DNA from: an uncultured Pelagibacteraceae bacterium
Lineage (GTDB): Bacteria; Pseudomonadota; Alphaproteobacteria; Pelagibacterales; Pelagibacteraceae
NCBI GenBank assembly: GCA_902628195.1
Contig: CACOLY010000005.1
Span: 1 to 64,000, forward strand
Length of the DNA: 64,000 nt
Direction: 5' to 3'
The translations under genes were made by a program, and so were the position numbers. Shown in pieces: positions 20,471-29,407 of this stretch (position 1 is the first letter of the stretch; every line of letters starts with the position of its first letter). Under the pieces are notes generated by a model, which had not been told where the DNA came from, searched no databases, and saw nothing but the letters and a program-made list of their open reading frames with translations.

Positions 20471-20798
20471 TTTTTCCTAAGGTATTAAGCAAAATTACAC
20501 CTATAACAATCAAAGCTATTCCAACAATTCCATATAAGTTTGGTATTTGATTATATTTAAAAACACCAAATAAAGTTACCGCTGTAATAGTTAAACCGCC
20601 ATAAGTTGCGTAAGTAAAACCTACAGGAATAATATTCATTGCTTTTGATAAACAAAAAATACAGGCTAATATTGATATTGCACAAAATATAGTTGGACCA
20701 ATATTGGTAAAACCATTTGTTGATTTTAAAAAACCATTAGATGTAACTCCAAGAATAATTCCTAAAAACAAAAAGATGTACCCTGTTAAATTAGTCAT
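20463..20798 (-). CDS. Small multidrug resistance (SMR/EmrE-like) transporter
   Basis: Four TM segments; AMNIIPVGFTYATYGGLTI; ALIVIGVILLN. Confidence 0.82.
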   Translation of the reverse strand: MTNLTGYIFLFLGIILGVTSNGFLKSTNGFTNIGPTIFCAISILACIFCLSKAMNIIPVGFTYATYGGLTITAVTLFGVFKYNQIPNLYGIVGIALIVIGVILLNTLGKTT

Positions 20799-20812
20799 AT
20801 CTTAAAATATGA

Positions 20813-21034
20813 TTATTTTGTGATTTTATCTACAAATTTCTGTATTATAGGAGCAACAATTGTTGTAGCAATCATTGCAACAGGTAAGCTTACAGACCAA
20901 GCTTTAAGAAATCTTTTGTAATAAAGCTCATCATAACCAGTATTAATAAAGGTAATTATAAGTGTCATGAGTAAACTCATGCCAAGACCCATAAAAAAAA
21001 TAAATAATAAGTTTGAATATTTTTTTGGAAACAT
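20813..21034 (-). CDS. DUF2798-like small membrane protein
   Basis: LFIFFMGLGMSLLMTLIITFINTG...LKAWSVSLPVAMIATTIVAPIIQKFVD. Confidence 0.7.
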   Translation of the reverse strand: MFPKKYSNLLFIFFMGLGMSLLMTLIITFINTGYDELYYKRFLKAWSVSLPVAMIATTIVAPIIQKFVDKITK

Positions 21035-21354
21035 TATTTAGACATTGGAGTAGCGCCAGTCTCTAAACTTATAATTTTTCCATCTTTGTATCTATAAACA
21101 GCCATCACGGCTTCAACATTGCCGTCATTAAAAGTTACGATTGAATGGTGTATACCAACTTCATCATTTTCATAAACAATTCGTGCTTTATCTTGATTTA
21201 TATCACCGCTCATAGCCCATTTTACAACATCAGCTTTTCCTAAAGAATTTCCAGATTTATGCATTGTAAATTTAAAATCATCATGCAAAAGTTCATTCAT
21301 TGTTGCTTCATCTTTATTTGTTATAGCATCAGTATATCTCTTTAATATCGACAT
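21034..21354 (-). CDS. SnoaL/NTF2-like protein
   Basis: ITNKDEATMNELLHDDFKFTMHKSG...YRYKDGKIISLET. Confidence 0.65.
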   Translation of the reverse strand: MSILKRYTDAITNKDEATMNELLHDDFKFTMHKSGNSLGKADVVKWAMSGDINQDKARIVYENDEVGIHHSIVTFNDGNVEAVMAVYRYKDGKIISLETGATPMSK

Positions 21355-21363
21355 AATTTTTTC

Positions 21364-21678
21364 TTAATCAGTAAATATCATTCTCATTTCATCTTGTATT
21401 GTACCTTCTTTAAAAACATCTTTCATTTTTTTTTGAAGCTCAATAAATTTAGGATCAGTAGACATATTTTGATCATTTTCAAACGCTTTGTCTGTAAATT
21501 GTTCTCCGACTAAAGTTTCTCTTACTGTTCTAGGATTTCCACCAATTTGAAAAGAAAAGTAAACTTCATGATCAGGATAATGTTTTTTTCTTACTTCAGC
21601 TAAACCTTTAGAAATTTCCATGGCCTCACCAAGTTTATCATCATAAACACCGATAGTTCTTGTATAGATTGCCTTCAT
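21364..21678 (-). CDS. Hypothetical protein
   Basis: Intact ORF in tight gene order; no confident family. Confidence 0.55.
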   Translation of the reverse strand: MKAIYTRTIGVYDDKLGEAMEISKGLAEVRKKHYPDHEVYFSFQIGGNPRTVRETLVGEQFTDKAFENDQNMSTDPKFIELQKKMKDVFKEGTIQDEMRMIFTD

Positions 21679-21693
21679 TTTTACTCCTTTTTT

Positions 21694-21999
21694 TTAATAA
21701 GAGTCTGACTCTTCACATATAACAATTGTGCTTTTTGGGTCAGTAGCTTTTCTTCTTTGAACAACAATTTTCTGATGTTCATCTGAATTATACCAACCTA
21801 AAGCTTTTTCCTTATTTGGAAATTCAATTACTACCGTAAGAGTAGTTTCGTCTCCTTCCTTGACTAATTTTTCTGGAGTTCTTACCAGAAATTTTCCATC
21901 AAAAGGTTTTAATGTATCTGCAACTTTACTTGCATATTCTTTTGCAAACATATCTGGGTTTGTGACTTTTGGAACTGCTACTAAATATGCTTTTTTCAT
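21694..21999 (-). CDS. DUF1330-like ferredoxin-fold protein
   Basis: AYLVAVPKVTNPDMFAKEYASKV...GKFLVRTPEKLV...VVIEFPNKEKALGWYNSDEHQKI. Confidence 0.8.
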   Translation of the reverse strand: MKKAYLVAVPKVTNPDMFAKEYASKVADTLKPFDGKFLVRTPEKLVKEGDETTLTVVIEFPNKEKALGWYNSDEHQKIVVQRRKATDPKSTIVICEESDSY

Positions 22000-22014
22000 A
22001 TTTTACAATTTTAT

Positions 22015-22221
22015 TTAGCTTTTAAAAAGAGCAAGAGCCTCATTTAAAAGTTTTTCAGATTTAGCATGGTCACCAGCTTTGTGTGCATCCATACCTTGAT
22101 CTCTAAGTTCTTGAGCTTTTTTTATTTTGTCATCAATATTTTTAGCCATCATTGGACAAGAACCTGCATATGCAGAACTAACAAACAAGACTAGACAAAG
22201 TGATAATATTATTTTTTTCAT
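22015..22221 (-). CDS. Small exported protein
   Basis: Signal peptide MKKIILSLCLVLFVSSAYA, charged helical mature part. Confidence 0.6.
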   Translation of the reverse strand: MKKIILSLCLVLFVSSAYAGSCPMMAKNIDDKIKKAQELRDQGMDAHKAGDHAKSEKLLNEALALFKS

Positions 22222-22239
22222 TTTATTTCCTTTCTTAAG

Positions 22240-22614
22240 TTAATATAAAGTTTGAACTACTTTTTTTACTCTTTCAGCACCATTAGGAATTGAATTAGCT
22301 ATAAACGAATGACAATCTTCAGTTTTAGCTTTGTCATATTTAGATCCATAGTATTTATCTACAGCTTTATTAACTCCTTCATCCCACTCTTTTTCTGAGA
22401 TGCCCACTTCAAGAGCGTATGTTTTCAGAACTTTCACTGATGCCATAGACTTTTCTTTCATACTATATTCAAATTGTTCGCCCGACGGTAAGAAGTAGTT
22501 AGCCATATAAATTCCACTACATTCCCAAGCTTTAGACTTGTCACTGTTACTCATCCCAGCATGAGCAAGATTAAATATTAAGAAAGATAAAATAATTAAG
22601 ATATATTTTTTCAT
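22240..22614 (-). CDS. Exported hypothetical protein
   Basis: Signal peptide MKKYILIILSFLIFNLAHA; two Cys in mature region. Confidence 0.6.
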   Translation of the reverse strand: MKKYILIILSFLIFNLAHAGMSNSDKSKAWECSGIYMANYFLPSGEQFEYSMKEKSMASVKVLKTYALEVGISEKEWDEGVNKAVDKYYGSKYDKAKTEDCHSFIANSIPNGAERVKKVVQTLY

Positions 22615-22670
22615 ACGACCTCAATGTTACTAGTATTCTAACTGTTTTGTTATATGTCTGGTATGCGATA

Positions 22671-23672
22671 TTATAACCAGCTAGGTATAGGTAGGTTTTT
22701 TTCCTTTAAAAATGTTTTGTTAAACATCTTTGAGTTGTATTTATCTGATTTATCACAAAGAATTGTAACGATTGTTTTGCCTGGACCAAGTTCTTTTCCA
22801 AGTCTTATTGCTCCAGCAATATTAACTCCACAACTAGTTCCAAGACTTAATCCTTCATTTTGAATTAAATTATAGAGTATTGGTAACGACTCTTGATCAC
22901 TTATTGAAAAAGCTCCATCAATTTGTGCCTCTGCAAAATTTTTAGTTATTCTACTTGAACCAATACCTTCGGTTATTGATCCACCCTCAGCTTTAAGTTC
23001 TCCATTCATTATATGATTATAGAGAGCAGAACCAGTAGGGTCTGAAAGATAAATTTTAATATCTTTATTTTTTTCCTTTAAGAATTTACTAACTCCACCT
23101 ATAGTCCCACCTGTTCCTGATGCACAAACAAATCCATCAACTTTACCATCTGTTTGTTCCCATATTTCAGGACCTGTTGTTTCGTAATGCCCCTTAGCAT
23201 TAGCAGTGTTATCAAATTGATTAGCCCAAACAACACCATTATTATTTGTACTTTTTAATTCTTCTGCAAGTCTTCCTGCAACTTTTACGTAGTTTCCATC
23301 ATCTTTGTAAGGTTTAGGGGGTACTAATCTTAAATCAGCACCAATATTTCTTAATGTATCTTTCTTCTCTTGGGTTTGATTGTCGTTCATGACAATTATA
23401 GTTTTATAACCAAGAGAATTTCCTAGAAGACATAATCCTATTCCAGTGTTACCAGCAGTTCCTTCCACCACAATTCCACCCTCGGATATTAACTTTTTTT
23501 CTTGAGCATCTTTAATTAAAGCTAATGCCGCTCTATCTTTAACTGACCCACCTGGATTAAGGTATTCAGCTTTTCCATAAATATTACAACCTGTAATTTC
23601 AGATGCTGCTTTTAATTTTATTAATGGGGTATTTCCAATTGAATCGATGAAATTATTTTTTGTATTTTTCAT
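22671..23672 (-). CDS. cysK: Cysteine synthase A
   Basis: NTPLIKLKAASEITGCNIYGKAEYLNPGGSVKDRAAL, EGTAGNTGIGL, ASGTGGTIGGVS, GLSLGTSCGVNIAGA. Confidence 0.93.
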   Translation of the reverse strand: MKNTKNNFIDSIGNTPLIKLKAASEITGCNIYGKAEYLNPGGSVKDRAALALIKDAQEKKLISEGGIVVEGTAGNTGIGLCLLGNSLGYKTIIVMNDNQTQEKKDTLRNIGADLRLVPPKPYKDDGNYVKVAGRLAEELKSTNNNGVVWANQFDNTANAKGHYETTGPEIWEQTDGKVDGFVCASGTGGTIGGVSKFLKEKNKDIKIYLSDPTGSALYNHIMNGELKAEGGSITEGIGSSRITKNFAEAQIDGAFSISDQESLPILYNLIQNEGLSLGTSCGVNIAGAIRLGKELGPGKTIVTILCDKSDKYNSKMFNKTFLKEKNLPIPSWL

Positions 23673-24241
23673 TATTCTTTATCTTCATCTGTAACAGCGT
23701 AAGGTTTAAATCCTTTTGTAGCATCACCAACTCTTCGAGCAGGAATACCAGCCATTACTGATTTTTCTGGCACATTTTTTGTTACAACTGAATTTGAACC
23801 AATTAAAGAGTTTTTACCAATTGTAATTGGTCCTAAAATTTGAGCACCAGAACCTACAACAACATTATCTTCTAAGGTTGGATGTCTTTTCATATTTCTT
23901 TGATCGTTAGAATTAATACTTGGAGCAATTCCACCTAATGTAACATTGTGATAGATAGTAACATTGTTGCCAATTTCAGAAGTTTCTCCAATAACAACAC
24001 CCATGCCATGATCAATAAACAAATTTTTTCCAATTTTTGCTTTTGGATGTATTTCTATTCCTGTTAAAAATCTTGAGAATTGAGAAATAATTCTTGCAAC
24101 TAAATCAAATTTTGCAATAGCAAAAAAATTTGCAATTTTATAGAAAAAAATAGCTTTAATACCTGGGTAAGTTAAGATCAAACTTAACTTAGATTTTGCT
24201 GCAGGATCTCGGTCAATTATAGATTGCAAAAAATCATTCAT
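23672..24241 (-). CDS. cysE: Serine O-acetyltransferase
   Basis: IDHGMGVVIGETSEIGNNVTIYHNVTLGG, RHPTLEDNVVVGSGAQILGPITIG; stop abuts cysK start. Confidence 0.93.
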   Translation of the reverse strand: MNDFLQSIIDRDPAAKSKLSLILTYPGIKAIFFYKIANFFAIAKFDLVARIISQFSRFLTGIEIHPKAKIGKNLFIDHGMGVVIGETSEIGNNVTIYHNVTLGGIAPSINSNDQRNMKRHPTLEDNVVVGSGAQILGPITIGKNSLIGSNSVVTKNVPEKSVMAGIPARRVGDATKGFKPYAVTDEDKE

Positions 24242-24324
24242 TTTTTTTGAGTTTTCTAACAGTTGATTAAAAAAAGTATATACCTTATATAGTAGTTATA
24301 TACGTAATTTAAAGAGGGTTAAAA

Positions 24325-24735
24325 ATGTACAAAAATACAAACTGTTTTCATTTGGCAATTCCATGTGGAGATTTAGAAACAGCGAAGAAATTTTATAGTG
24401 AAACACTTGGCTGCAAACTTGATAATGCTGCTCAAGAATGGGCAGATGTTGATTTTTGGGGAAATGAATTAACGCTTCATGCAAGTGAGCACAAATTAGA
24501 TAATGAAAGACATGACGTTGATATGGGGAATGTTTCTGTTCCTCATTTTGGAGTTCATTTATCCAGAAAAGATTTTGATGCTCTTAAAAAAAGATTAAAG
24601 GAAAAAGGTGCGAAATATTACGATGAGCCTTATTTAAGATTTAAAGGCACAAAGTATGAACAAGAAACTTTTTTTGTTAAAGATCCTAACGAAAACATTT
24701 TAGAGATTAAAACGTTAACTGCAAACGCAGAATAA
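24325..24735 (+). CDS. VOC/glyoxalase-family protein
   Basis: CFHLAIPCGDLETAKKFYSETLGCKL...FVKDPNENILEIKT. Confidence 0.87.
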   Translation: MYKNTNCFHLAIPCGDLETAKKFYSETLGCKLDNAAQEWADVDFWGNELTLHASEHKLDNERHDVDMGNVSVPHFGVHLSRKDFDALKKRLKEKGAKYYDEPYLRFKGTKYEQETFFVKDPNENILEIKTLTANAE

Positions 24736-24747
24736 ACTTAGATTTGG

Positions 24748-25362
24748 ATGGAATTCCTAATCTTAGGATTCTTTACTGGACTTAGTTTAATTTTAGCTAT
24801 AGGTGCACAAAATATCTTTGTAATAGAGCAGGGTTTAAAAAAACAACATATCTTTTTAGTTTGTTTTATCTGCTCTATATCAGACTTGATCTTAATATTT
24901 TTAGGAATTTTTCTTTTTCACTATTTCATTCAGTATTTCAATCATACAATTGAATTAATTTTCAATATTCTTTTAGTAATCTTTTTAATTTATTTTATTT
25001 ATTCAAAAATCAGATCTTTTAATTCCAAAGTACATCTTAACAATGAAATAATAGATATTTCAAAATTTAATGTATCTTTAAAGACACTTGGTTTTACTTA
25101 TCTAAACCCTCACGTTTATTCAGATACTGTTTTCTTTTTAGGAAATTTTTCAAAAAATTTTCTTCTAGATGAAAAAATTTATTTTGGAGCGGGAGCATCA
25201 ATAGCATCTTTCGTGTTCTTTTTTGGGTTAGGCTATCTATCATTATCTTTATCAAGATATGCTCAAAAAGAAAAAACATGGAGGTATATAAATTTATTTA
25301 TTATTAGTTTTATGACTGTGCTTATTTTGTATGTTGTTAAAGAGACATTATATTTACTTTGA
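24748..25362 (+). CDS. LysE/ArgO-family amino-acid exporter
   Basis: LILGFFTGLSLILAIGAQNIFVIEQGLKKQ...LGFTYLNPHVYSDTVFFLG. Confidence 0.9.
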   Translation: MEFLILGFFTGLSLILAIGAQNIFVIEQGLKKQHIFLVCFICSISDLILIFLGIFLFHYFIQYFNHTIELIFNILLVIFLIYFIYSKIRSFNSKVHLNNEIIDISKFNVSLKTLGFTYLNPHVYSDTVFFLGNFSKNFLLDEKIYFGAGASIASFVFFFGLGYLSLSLSRYAQKEKTWRYINLFIISFMTVLILYVVKETLYLL

Positions 25363-25431
25363 AAAATCAGACATTTTAAAGACAATTTTAGCGCATAGTA
25401 ATTTTTTTTTAAGTGTTTATTTAATCCTTAT

Positions 25432-26109
25432 ATGAGTGACTTAAATAAACATTTCGAACCTAAAAATTTTAGTGACAAGGTAGCTTTATCTTTTACAAAA
25501 TTTTTGAGATTTCTGGCGGATACTTTTTTTAAAAAAAGATATGGTCATAGAGCAGTTGTATTAGAAACTGTCGCTGCTGTTCCTGGAATGGTTGCTGGAA
25601 TGTTAATTCATCTTAAATCTTTGAGAAAAATAGAGGATGATAAAGGATGGATAAAAACTTTACTAGATGAGGCAGAAAATGAAAGAATGCATTTAATGAC
25701 ATTTATTCATATTGCCAAACCAACTGCAATAGAAAGATTCATTATTATGATTGCTCAATTTATATTCATTGTAACCTATGCACTGATTTATATAATTTCT
25801 CAAAGAACTGCACATAGAATTGTTGGATACTTTGAGGAAGAAGCAGTAATAAGTTATACTGAATATTTAAATGAACTTGAGGCTGGAACTATTCCAGATC
25901 AACCAGCACCAGAAATTGCAATTAATTATTGGAATTTACCATTACACGCTACTTTAAAAGATGTTGTTAAAGTTATTAGAGATGATGAGGCTGGTCATAG
26001 AGATGTCAATCATACATTCGCAGATTTAATAAATATAAAGAAAAATAAAGAATCAATTAATAAAATTAACAAAGAAAAAAAAGAAAGTGGCGAAGAATTA
26101 TTGGATTAA
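25432..26109 (+). CDS. Alternative oxidase (di-iron ubiquinol oxidase)
   Basis: Di-iron motifs [50 protein letters not shown]. Confidence 0.93.
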   Translation: MSDLNKHFEPKNFSDKVALSFTKFLRFLADTFFKKRYGHRAVVLETVAAVPGMVAGMLIHLKSLRKIEDDKGWIKTLLDEAENERMHLMTFIHIAKPTAIERFIIMIAQFIFIVTYALIYIISQRTAHRIVGYFEEEAVISYTEYLNELEAGTIPDQPAPEIAINYWNLPLHATLKDVVKVIRDDEAGHRDVNHTFADLINIKKNKESINKINKEKKESGEELLD

Positions 26110-26112
26110 TTA

Positions 26113-27399
26113 TTAATTTGAAAAACCATATTTTCTAAGTCTTATATCACCAGTCCTAGCGTGAGCTTCCATACCTTCATACCTCGAAATTCTAGCACAT
26201 GTAGCGCCGACAGATTTTGTTGATTCTTTTGTCATTCTTTGAAAACTTAAAGTTTTAATAAATTTACCAACAAATAATCCTCCAGTATAACGACCAGCTC
26301 CTTTTGTGGGTAAAATATGATTAGTTCCAGAACATTTATCTCCATAGGCAACTGTTGTTTCCTCACCGATAAATAAAGAGCCATAATTTTTAAGTCTCTT
26401 GTGAAACCAATCAAGATTTTTTGTTTGAACTTCTAAATGTTCAGGGGCATATTCATCACTAATTGTTGCCATCTCTTCATCTGTATCACAAAGAATTACC
26501 TCACCGTAATCTCTCCAAGCAGCTTCAGCACTTTTTCTGGGTAATTCTGGTAATTCAGCTATTAACTCTGGGACTCTTTTCATAACCTCATCGGCAAGTC
26601 TTTTGCTTGTAGTGTATAGCCAAGCGGGAGAATTATAACCATGCTCTGCTTGTCCTACCAAATCTACTGCTACCATTTCTGAATCGGCATCATCATCGGC
26701 TATCACTGCAATTTCAGTTGGTCCTGCGAATAAATCAATACCGACTTTACCAAATAAAATTCTTTTTGCTTCCGCTACAAATTGATTCCCTGGACCTACT
26801 AAAATATCTGCTGGTGGATTTTTGAATAAACCATTTGTCATCGCTGCTATTCCAGGAACACCACCTAAATTTAAAAATACATCTGCACCACATAAATTAG
26901 CTGTATAAATAATTGCTGGATGTGCACCAGTATCTTTTTTTGGAGGACTACAAGCAATAATATTTTTGACTCCTGCAACTTTTGCAGTTGTAACACTCAT
27001 AACAGCCGAAGCTATATGTGCATATCTACCACCTGGAATATAACAACCAGCTGTATTTACAGGAATTAACTTTTGACCTGCGTAAAGACCTGGTGAAAGT
27101 TCAACCTCGAAATCTTGTCCATAATTTTTTAATTGTGCTTCTGCAAATTTTTTTACTCTTTCGTGAGAAAATTGAATATCATCTTTTGTTTTTTGATCTA
27201 ACTCTTTAATTATTTGCTCTATTCTCTCTTTTGAAACTACTATTTCACCATCATAGTTATCAAATTTTTTGGTTAGATCAATGCAGGCCTCTTCTTTTGA
27301 TATTTCGATTTCTTTTAATAATCCTTTTACGATTTCATTTGTTTTACTATCGTCAGTGGAAGAAGTTTTTGGTGATTTTTTAAGGTATTTTATAGCCAT
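26113..27399 (-). CDS. Histidinol-dehydrogenase-family protein, probable sulfopropanediol 3-dehydrogenase (HpsN-like)
   Basis: HisD-fold motifs (PGGRYAHIASAVMSVTTAKVAGV, GPGNQFVAEAKRILFGKVGIDLFAGPTEIAVIAD, DEYAPEHLEV); not near his genes, sits in a sulfonate-type cluster. Confidence 0.75.
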   Translation of the reverse strand: MAIKYLKKSPKTSSTDDSKTNEIVKGLLKEIEISKEEACIDLTKKFDNYDGEIVVSKERIEQIIKELDQKTKDDIQFSHERVKKFAEAQLKNYGQDFEVELSPGLYAGQKLIPVNTAGCYIPGGRYAHIASAVMSVTTAKVAGVKNIIACSPPKKDTGAHPAIIYTANLCGADVFLNLGGVPGIAAMTNGLFKNPPADILVGPGNQFVAEAKRILFGKVGIDLFAGPTEIAVIADDDADSEMVAVDLVGQAEHGYNSPAWLYTTSKRLADEVMKRVPELIAELPELPRKSAEAAWRDYGEVILCDTDEEMATISDEYAPEHLEVQTKNLDWFHKRLKNYGSLFIGEETTVAYGDKCSGTNHILPTKGAGRYTGGLFVGKFIKTLSFQRMTKESTKSVGATCARISRYEGMEAHARTGDIRLRKYGFSN

Positions 27400-27452
27400 A
27401 ATATTTCAATTAGTTTGTTTAAAGCATATTAGATTTTTTTTCAATGAAACAA

Positions 27453-28364
27453 TTAATCTAAAGCAACAACAGCTGCGGCGATAGAAGCTAATCTAGCTTG
27501 AGCTTCGTCAGAACGACTTGTAATTACAACTGGTACTTTACCACCTACAACAACACCAGCGGCACATGCACCACAAAAATAAATTAACATTTTAACCAAA
27601 CCATTACCTGTTTCAACACTAGGGACCAGTAAAACGTCAGCTATTCCCGCTACATCATTTTTTATTCCTTTTATAGCAGCAGATTTTTTTGAAATACTAT
27701 TATCAAATGCTAATGGACCAAAAACATCAGCATTCAAATTTTCTTTCTTAGCTAATTTTGTTATTTCTTCAGCCTCTTTAGAACTTGGAACACTATCTAA
27801 AACTTCCTCTGTAGCTGACAAAACTGCAACCTTAGGTCTTTCAATACCAATTCGATTTGAAAAATTTATAACATTCTTTAAAATATGCATTTTTGTCTTA
27901 ACATTTGGTAAGACGTTTAAAGCTCCATCAGTAATAATCAAAGGTTTATCTTCTTTTTCCAAAGTCATATGCCAAATGTGACTTAGTCTAGTTTTACCTA
28001 ACAAATTATATTCTCTTTTAAGAACTTCTTTCATTAAAACATCTGTATGAATATGTCCCTTAACAATAATTCTTATTTTTTTTTCACTAGCTAATTTTGC
28101 AGCTATAGTTGCCGTATTATTTTCAACGGGTTCATGAATAATTTCATATTTTGAGATATCCCATTTCAAATTTTCTGCACATTTTTGAATTTCTTTTTTG
28201 TCACCAATAAAAATAGGCTCGATCAAATTTTCTTTAACTGCATCTTGAACAGAAAGCATTGGCAAAGGTTTTCCAGCGTTAACAATACCTGCTTTTACTC
28301 CTTTTTTTTTATGTGCAAAATTTAAAAGATTATTAGGTACAACTATTTCTTTACTTGAGAGCAT
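27453..28364 (-). CDS. Phosphate acetyl/butyryltransferase-family protein
   Basis: VKGHIHTDVLMKEVLKRE, RLSHIWHM, DNSISKKSAAIKGIKNDVAGIADVLLVPSVETGNGLVKML. Confidence 0.87.
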   Translation of the reverse strand: MLSSKEIVVPNNLLNFAHKKKGVKAGIVNAGKPLPMLSVQDAVKENLIEPIFIGDKKEIQKCAENLKWDISKYEIIHEPVENNTATIAAKLASEKKIRIIVKGHIHTDVLMKEVLKREYNLLGKTRLSHIWHMTLEKEDKPLIITDGALNVLPNVKTKMHILKNVINFSNRIGIERPKVAVLSATEEVLDSVPSSKEAEEITKLAKKENLNADVFGPLAFDNSISKKSAAIKGIKNDVAGIADVLLVPSVETGNGLVKMLIYFCGACAAGVVVGGKVPVVITSRSDEAQARLASIAAAVVALD

Positions 28365-28366
28365 AA

Positions 28367-29407
28367 TTATTTTTTTAGAGTTTCTAAATCTTTTTTTGTT
28401 ATATGTGTTACTTTAATTTCTTTTTTTGAATTCATTTTAAATCTTTTATATTTATTTTGACCAGGATACATTATTTCTTTTACACTTTTAATTTTTGGTA
28501 ATCTTTTAATTTTTTTTATATTATCTTTTATCCTAGTGTTATAATTTTTTACAAATAAATTTGTTTTAAATGTGATAAATAAATGCCCAATATTTTGAGG
28601 ACCTGAAAAATCATCAAAAGGATCTTTTACTCTTCCTGCATGATTTCCTCCAGTTAATACCCCACTTAATATATCAACCATCCACGCTAAGCCAGAACCT
28701 CTAAAACCTGCTATAGGTAGTTGCACACCTTGAAGAGCTTTTTTTGCATCTGTTGTTGGTTTACCAAATTTATCTAGGGCGACACCTTTTGGTATCTTTT
28801 TATTATTTCTTTCTGCTAATCTGATATTCCCTCTATTAATCATTGAAATAGATGTATCTAAAATAAATGGTATTTTAGATCCTGTTGGAGTTCCAAAACA
28901 AATTGGATTGGTGCCAAATAAACTTTTTAAAGCTCCATGAGGTGCAACAGCAGGTGGAGCATTAGTATAAATCATTGTTACTAAATTTTTTTTAACAGCT
29001 TGTTCTGCGTAATATCCTGATAAACCGTAATGACCACTGTTTTTAACAGCCACTAAGCCGATGCCAGTTTTTTTTGCATTTCTAATTGCCTGTTTAATTG
29101 CTATATCTGCAGCAACAAAACCAATACTATCATCAGCATCAATATGAGAAATTGATGTTGATATTTTTTTTATTTTTATCTTTGGTTTTGGATTTATTAG
29201 TTTTTTAGAAATTCGATCACAATACATTTTTAGTCTTGAAAGTCCGTGTCCATATGCACCGACAAGCTCTGCATTTATAATTGCGTTTGCTGAAATTAAA
29301 GCATGATTATTATTCAAACCAAACTTTTTGAAAATTTTAATAATTTCTTTTTTTAAAATTTTAGTCTTCAAATTAACCTTTTCCACGCCATGGAATTGTC
29401 TTATCAA
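28367..29407 (-). CDS. LDH2/malate-lactate dehydrogenase family oxidoreductase (ComC-like sulfolactate DH candidate)
   Basis: VGAYGHGLSRLKMYCDRI, GLVAVKNSGHYGLSGYYAEQAV, PHGALKSLFGTNPICFGTPT, GFRGSGLAWMVDILSGVLTGG. Confidence 0.82.
   Translation of the reverse strand: MIRQFHGVEKVNLKTKILKKEIIKIFKKFGLNNNHALISANAIINAELVGAYGHGLSRLKMYCDRISKKLINPKPKIKIKKISTSISHIDADDSIGFVAADIAIKQAIRNAKKTGIGLVAVKNSGHYGLSGYYAEQAVKKNLVTMIYTNAPPAVAPHGALKSLFGTNPICFGTPTGSKIPFILDTSISMINRGNIRLAERNNKKIPKGVALDKFGKPTTDAKKALQGVQLPIAGFRGSGLAWMVDILSGVLTGGNHAGRVKDPFDDFSGPQNIGHLFITFKTNLFVKNYNTRIKDNIKKIKRLPKIKSVKEIMYPGQNKYKRFKMNSKKEIKVTHITKKDLETLKK

Noticed and set aside
26113-27399. Biosynthetic histidinol dehydrogenase HisD
   Set aside because: Family fits, but there are no other his-operon genes nearby and the neighbours are sulfonate-type genes; HpsN-like is preferred, though not proven.
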